Shown: positions 6,725 to 9,893 of the stretch, piece by piece | Layout: every line of letters starts with the position of its first letter | How positions within the stretch are numbered: the stretch's first letter is position 1 | DNA from: CAYXVB01 sp964467785 | Lineage (GTDB): Bacteria; Bdellovibrionota; UBA1018 | DNA: 9,893 bases | Direction: 5' to 3' | NCBI GenBank assembly: GCA_964467785.1 | Contig: CAYXVB010000134.1 | Coordinates: 1-9,893, forward strand | Made by a program: the position numbers and the translations under genes | The notes under the pieces: model-generated | What the model saw: the letters and a program-made list of their open reading frames with translations, nothing else | What the model was told of the DNA's origin: nothing | Database searches by the model: none

Positions 6725-8290
6725 ATGATTCAAACGCTCAAGAAGATCTCCCTCCAGGTTTCAATCTCCGCACTTGTGCTCGGCGTTTCCGGATTGGGCG
6801 TCGCCACCGGGAAATCGATCACGCGTCACGTGATGATCTCGACCGCGGAGGCCGACTCCCTCATTCTCGCGGCTGGCGGAGGCTCGGCGAAGGATGGCGC
6901 CAAAGGCGTCCCCACCTCGACCGCGGAGCGATACGAGAATCTCGAGCTCTTTCAAAAAGTGCTTCACTTCGTCGAAGGGAACTACGTCGAGCCCGTCAAG
7001 AACCGCGATCTCGTCTGGGGCGCGATCAAGGGCATGCTCGAGACCCTCGATCCGCATTCGAACTTCCTGACGCCCGAGATCTTTCGCGACATGAAGGTCG
7101 ACACCAGCGGAAAGTTCGGCGGTCTCGGCATCGAGATCGGCATGAAGGACAATATCCTGACCGTCATGGCGCCGATCGAAGACACTCCGGCCTGGAAGGC
7201 TGGCCTCAAGGCAAATGACCGCATCGTCAAGATCAACAACGAGTCCACCAAAGGCATGAGCCTCGTCGAGGCGGTGTCCAAGATGCGCGGCAAGCGCGGC
7301 ACGGACGTGACGCTCGCGATCTATCGCGATGGCTGGGAAAAAGTCCGCGACATCTCCATCACGCGCGACATCATCAAGATCCAGTCCGTGAAATCCGAGG
7401 AGCTCGAGCCGCAGTACGGCTACGTGCGCTTGACTAGCTTCAATGAGAGCGCCTCGGCCGACATCAAGAAGGCGCTCGAGCACTTTGAGAAGAAGTCAAA
7501 GCTCCGCGGCCTGGTCTTTGACTTGCGCGGCAACCCGGGCGGCCTGCTCGACCAGGCGGTCGAGGTCTCCTCGCTCTTCATCGACAACGGCGTCGTGGTG
7601 TCCACGATCGGCCGCAACAAGGACCAGAAGGAAGTGAAATACGCGGTCAAGGGCAATGCTCGCAAGGACTTCCCGGTCGCGGTGCTCGTTAATTCCAGCT
7701 CCGCCTCGGCGGCCGAGATCGTGGCCGGCGCCCTGCAAGACCATCATCGCGCGATCATCATGGGCCAGCCGACTTTCGGCAAAGGCTCGGTGCAGACGGT
7801 GATCGACCTGGGCAACGACCTGGGCCTCAAGCTCACGATCGCGCGCTACTACACTCCGAGCGGCCGCAGTATCCAGGAAAAGGGCGTCATGCCGGACATC
7901 CTGCTGGATGATTTCGACCCCAAGCTTTTGAGCGAAGCTCGTCGCAAGACGGATTACTTCCGCGAAAAGGACCTGAAAGGTCACATGGTCAACACGGATT
8001 CGGACTCCGATGGCAAGGACAAGGACGGCAAGGACTCCAAGAAGGAGAACCGCGTCGAATACAAGCGCGAGGAGCTCGAGGCGATCGCCAAGGGCGGCAA
8101 GGACTCCGGTCGCAAAAAGGGCGGCAAGGACGCGGGCAAGGGCTCTGCGGCCTCCGAGGAAGACGAGCTCGCTCCGATCCGCATGAACCCCAAGGAAGAC
8201 TTCCAAGTCAAGGAAGCCCTGGGCTACCTCAAGTCCTACGAGATCTTCCGCAAGCTCGCTGTCGGAAACGACGGAAAGAGCGCGCAGTAA
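6725..8290 (+). CDS. ctpA: CtpA-type C-terminal processing protease (S41) with PDZ domain
   Basis: Periplasmic serine protease that trims or degrades proteins from their C-termini. The 521-residue protein has an N-terminal hydrophobic segment (about 8-28) acting as signal peptide or anchor, an N-terminal helical region (about 70-120, with GAIKGMLETLDPHSNFL), a PDZ domain (about 130-215, beginning GGLGIEIG) and an S41 catalytic core (about 225-400). The Ser/Lys/Gln triad is intact: S328 in SASAAEIVAGAL, K353 and Q357 in FGKGSVQT, with the 25- and 4-residue spacing seen in CtpB and Prc. The C-terminal part carries an unusual Lys/Asp/Gly-rich insert (about 424-475). The ATG at 6725 has AAGG only 1 nt upstream, a poor ribosome-binding site. 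It follows envC by 15 nt; CtpA/Prc proteases in other bacteria control peptidoglycan hydrolases, so a role in limiting such enzymes is a reasonable inference. Confidence 0.95.
   Translation: MIQTLKKISLQVSISALVLGVSGLGVATGKSITRHVMISTAEADSLILAAGGGSAKDGAKGVPTSTAERYENLELFQKVLHFVEGNYVEPVKNRDLVWGAIKGMLETLDPHSNFLTPEIFRDMKVDTSGKFGGLGIEIGMKDNILTVMAPIEDTPAWKAGLKANDRIVKINNESTKGMSLVEAVSKMRGKRGTDVTLAIYRDGWEKVRDISITRDIIKIQSVKSEELEPQYGYVRLTSFNESASADIKKALEHFEKKSKLRGLVFDLRGNPGGLLDQAVEVSSLFIDNGVVVSTIGRNKDQKEVKYAVKGNARKDFPVAVLVNSSSASAAEIVAGALQDHHRAIIMGQPTFGKGSVQTVIDLGNDLGLKLTIARYYTPSGRSIQEKGVMPDILLDDFDPKLLSEARRKTDYFREKDLKGHMVNTDSDSDGKDKDGKDSKKENRVEYKREELEAIAKGGKDSGRKKGGKDAGKGSAASEEDELAPIRMNPKEDFQVKEALGYLKSYEIFRKLAVGNDGKSAQ
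8012..8131 (+). repeat. Dispersed GGCAAGGAC repeats encoding Gly-Lys-Asp in CtpA
   Basis: Exact copies of GGCAAGGAC lie at 8012-8020, 8027-8035, 8096-8104 and 8123-8131, all in the ctpA reading frame and all read as Gly-Lys-Asp. They fall in a charged low-complexity insert (residues about 424-475) that is interrupted by a more ordinary helical stretch (about 441-455). The repeats are inside the gene and keep the frame. Confidence 0.8.
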
Positions 8291-8297
8291 GCCGGAG

Positions 8298-9626
8298 ATG
8301 GTCTCTCGTTCGGGATCTTCAAAAGGCGGCAACTCATCCTCCTCCAAGGAGAACGGGTTGCCGCTTTTTTCTTACGGTTCCGCCGGCGGCGGTGCTGCCC
8401 CCGGCCCGGGGAGCGGTCCCTCCGTCCCGCAGCGTCCCAAGCCCCTGACGGTATCCGAGCTGACCGCGCGGATTCGAGGGGTGCTTGAGCCTTCATTTCA
8501 AGAAGTCTGGTTGCAGGGCGAAGTGAGCAACTGTCGCCCCGCATCTTCGGGGCATCTCTACTTTTCGCTCAAGGACGCTGGCGCGACGATTTCGGCTGCG
8601 GCGTTCGGGTGGGGGAGTCGTCGCCGGCCGTTCGAGCTCAAGGACGGACTCCAAGTGATCTGTCGGGGACGGATCTCGGTCTACCCGCCTCGCGGCAATT
8701 ATCAGATCTCCGTCGATCAGATCGAGCCACTGGGGGCGGGCGCCCTGACGCTCGCGTTTGAGCAGCTCAAGGCCCGGCTGCAGGCTGAGGGGCTTTTTGA
8801 TCCGGCCCGTAAACGACCGCTTCCGCCATTTCCGCGCCGAATCGCCGTGATCACTTCGCCCGGAGGGGCGGTCATTCAGGACATGCTCAACATCCTTCGC
8901 CGGCGCGCTCCGCACTTGGGCGTGGTCGTTGTCCCCGCGCTTGTCCAGGGCGACGAGGCTCCGCGCCAGCTGATCCGCGGCCTGGCGGCCGTTCAGAAAT
9001 TTTCTCTCGGCGATCTTGTCGTGTTGGCTCGCGGGGGCGGCAGCATGGAGGACCTCTGGTGCTTTAATGACGAGGGCCTCGCGCGGGCGATCGCCGCCTG
9101 CCGGCTTCCCGTCATCTCGGCGGTGGGGCACGAAATCGACTTCACCATCTCGGACTTCGTCTCCGACCTGCGCGCGCCCACCCCGTCGGCCGCCGCCGAG
9201 ATCGTCAGTGGCCACTGGCTCGACGCCTCGAGCCGCCTGGCGGACTGGCGCGACCGGATGGAAAGCGCGATGCTGCGCGATCTGTCCAATCGTGGCCGCA
9301 TGCTCGAATTGATCGCCGCGCGTGTGATTAGCCCCCGGGACCGCTTGCGCGAACAGGCCCAGCGTTGCGATGATCTCTCCATGCGACTCGAGCGCGCGAT
9401 GCGGCAGCGCCTGGAGCAGCGTAGATCTCGGCTGGAACAGTTCGCCGGCAAGCTCGACGCGCTGTCGCCGCTCCGGGTGCTTGAGCGCGGCTATGCGATC
9501 GTTCGGGAGTCCGGAGACTCGGGCGGGAAACCCGGTAAACTGGTGCGCAGCGCTTCGGAAGTTCGGAGCGGCACCCAACTAAAGGTGATGTTCCATGACG
9601 GCGAAGCAACAGTCCAAGGCGTTTAG
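8298..9626 (+). CDS. xseA: Exodeoxyribonuclease VII large subunit
   Basis: XseA is the catalytic subunit of exonuclease VII, a cytoplasmic nuclease that degrades single-stranded DNA to oligonucleotides. An OB-fold domain (about 50-145) starts with PLTVSELTARIRGVLEPSF and includes VWLQGEVSNCRPASSGHLYFSLKD. The catalytic domain shows RRIAVITSPGGAVIQDML (180-197), ARGGGSMEDLWCFNDE (244-259), PVISAVGHEIDFTISDF (271-287) and APTPSAAAE (293-301). A C-terminal coiled coil (about 305-410) precedes the ERGYAIVR motif. The ATG at 8298 gives 442 residues with a roughly 48-residue Gly/Ser/Pro-rich leader that XseA does not need; its GGAG abuts the ATG with no spacer. An in-frame TTG at 8358 has a better-placed AAGGAG and would give 422 residues. 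Neighbouring genes concern the envelope, so functional linkage is doubtful. No xseB follows directly. Confidence 0.95.
   Translation: MVSRSGSSKGGNSSSSKENGLPLFSYGSAGGGAAPGPGSGPSVPQRPKPLTVSELTARIRGVLEPSFQEVWLQGEVSNCRPASSGHLYFSLKDAGATISAAAFGWGSRRRPFELKDGLQVICRGRISVYPPRGNYQISVDQIEPLGAGALTLAFEQLKARLQAEGLFDPARKRPLPPFPRRIAVITSPGGAVIQDMLNILRRRAPHLGVVVVPALVQGDEAPRQLIRGLAAVQKFSLGDLVVLARGGGSMEDLWCFNDEGLARAIAACRLPVISAVGHEIDFTISDFVSDLRAPTPSAAAEIVSGHWLDASSRLADWRDRMESAMLRDLSNRGRMLELIAARVISPRDRLREQAQRCDDLSMRLERAMRQRLEQRRSRLEQFAGKLDALSPLRVLERGYAIVRESGDSGGKPGKLVRSASEVRSGTQLKVMFHDGEATVQGV
8321..8370 (+). terminator. Terminator-like nested hairpin plus T-tract after ctpA, inside the 5' end of the xseA frame
   Basis: GCGGCAAC (8326-8333) pairs perfectly with GTTGCCGC (8357-8364), and the stem extends by a G-U pair and four A-U pairs (8321-8325 with 8365-8369). 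A run of six T follows (8365-8370). Inside the loop, CTCCT (8339-8343) and AGGAG (8347-8351) form a second 5-bp hairpin. It begins 31 nt after the ctpA stop, so it has the form of an intrinsic terminator for the ftsEX-envC-ctpA transcript. It lies within the frame of xseA as read from ATG 8298, so it may act as an attenuator or a translational control element, or be a coincidence of coding sequence. Confidence 0.6.
8346..8351 (+). promoter_or_regulatory. Possible ribosome-binding site for an alternative xseA TTG start
   Basis: AAGGAG is followed after 6 nt by an in-frame TTG at 8358. This is a full Shine-Dalgarno core at ideal spacing, better than the one at the ATG at 8298. Most of it is paired in the inner hairpin of the terminator-like structure, so its accessibility would depend on RNA folding. 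Confidence 0.45.
9582..9588 (+). promoter_or_regulatory. Ribosome-binding site of the downstream lipoprotein gene
   Basis: AAGGTGA lies within the end of xseA, 6 nt before the ATG at 9595, and supports that start. Confidence 0.7.
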
Positions 9627-9893
9627 GTCTGGCAAACCGGCGGTGGTCGGAATGATCGCGGCGATGTTCGCGCTTGGAGGCTGCGGCAGTCCGGGCAAAA
9701 CGGTGCCCGGCCCCGAAGGGGATGCGTCCAAACCCGAAGTTGCCCAGAGCGAAGCCGAAACCAGTTCTAACAAGCCTGTCACGGTCGGAAGAGTGACGCT
9801 CTCGCGGCAAAAGGTGCCCGACGGGGGGCTACTTGTGATCCGGATGAAGTCCTCGACCGAGCCCTCGGCCAATTTCGAAGGAGTGACGATCCC
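9595..9893 (+). CDS. Lipoprotein, N-terminal part only; possibly an envelope peptidase accessory or M23-type protein
   Basis: Ninety-nine codons are present before the window ends. A lipoprotein signal is clear: a basic N-terminus with Lys and Arg (residues 4-14), a hydrophobic stretch VVGMIAAMFALGG, and the lipobox L-G-G-C with C30 as the expected lipid-modified cysteine. A low-complexity Gly/Pro/Glu/Ser/Lys linker (about 31-63) follows, then what looks like the start of a beta-rich domain (VTVGRVTLSRQKVPDGGLLVIRM, then FEGVTIP; about 64-99). That beginning faintly resembles the small N-terminal beta domain found ahead of some M23 peptidases, but too little is present to name a function. The start is supported by AAGGTGA. 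It overlaps the end of xseA by 32 nt in another frame, so it is probably co-transcribed. It is not xseB. Confidence 0.75.
   Translation, partial: MTAKQQSKAFRSGKPAVVGMIAAMFALGGCGSPGKTVPGPEGDASKPEVAQSEAETSSNKPVTVGRVTLSRQKVPDGGLLVIRMKSSTEPSANFEGVTI

Noticed and set aside
5312..6733. A 473-codon open frame on the minus strand across envC
   Set aside because: It is antisense to a gene with a clear signal peptide, coiled coil and LytM domain. Its translation shows no recognisable domain, and long open antisense frames are common in GC-rich genes with codon bias.
8012..8131. GGCAAGGAC copies as a CRISPR or tandem repeat array
   Set aside because: The copies are only 9 nt, irregularly spaced, in frame, and explained by a Gly-Lys-Asp-rich protein insert.
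7496..8347. A 283-codon minus-strand open frame across the ctpA 3' half
   Set aside because: It is the shadow of the S41 catalytic core and the Lys/Asp/Gly insert; no domain, no plausible ribosome-binding site assigned.

Overview
The window comes from a GC-rich Gram-negative bacterium and is packed with chromosomal cell-envelope genes. Tol-Pal parts, FtsEX with an EnvC-type activator, exported proteins and a lipoprotein all require an outer membrane and periplasm. The lineage cannot be fixed from the sequence. A compact tolQ-tolR-tolA-tolB set facing ftsE-ftsX-envC-ctpA suggests a deltaproteobacterial or Bdellovibrionota-like organism, but this is a guess. I see no rRNA, tRNA, CRISPR, insertion sequence, phage gene or attachment site, and no gene-free stretch over 300 bases.

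Left half (about 1-3791, minus strand): one tight leftward operon. It starts with an integral membrane protein that resembles a degenerate CPBP (Abi) intramembrane protease, followed by tolQ, tolR, a short TolA/TonB-type energy transducer, and tolB, whose 3' end is cut by the window edge. Junctions are 10 nt, 3 nt, a 4-nt overlap and a 4-nt overlap. The products would form the proton-driven inner-membrane motor and the periplasmic link that pulls in the outer membrane at division.

Centre (3792-3897): a 106-bp divergent intergenic region that presumably holds the promoters of both operons.

Right half (3898-9893, plus strand): ftsE, ftsX, a signal-peptide-bearing EnvC-like coiled-coil protein with a LytM domain lacking its metal ligands, a CtpA-type S41 protease with an intact Ser/Lys/Gln triad, xseA (exonuclease VII large subunit), and the first 99 codons of a lipoprotein. 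FtsEX-EnvC is known to activate septal amidases, and Tol-Pal to drive outer-membrane constriction. The two divergent operons therefore cover two halves of the same job in cell separation.

Most of the window is ordinary, well-known envelope biology; I found no clearly new system. The points most worth checking are: (1) a terminator-like nested hairpin plus T6 just after ctpA, lying inside the annotated 5' end of xseA and burying a good Shine-Dalgarno before an in-frame TTG; (2) the CPBP-like protein leading the tol operon; (3) a Gly-Lys-Asp repeat insert near the C-terminus of CtpA.
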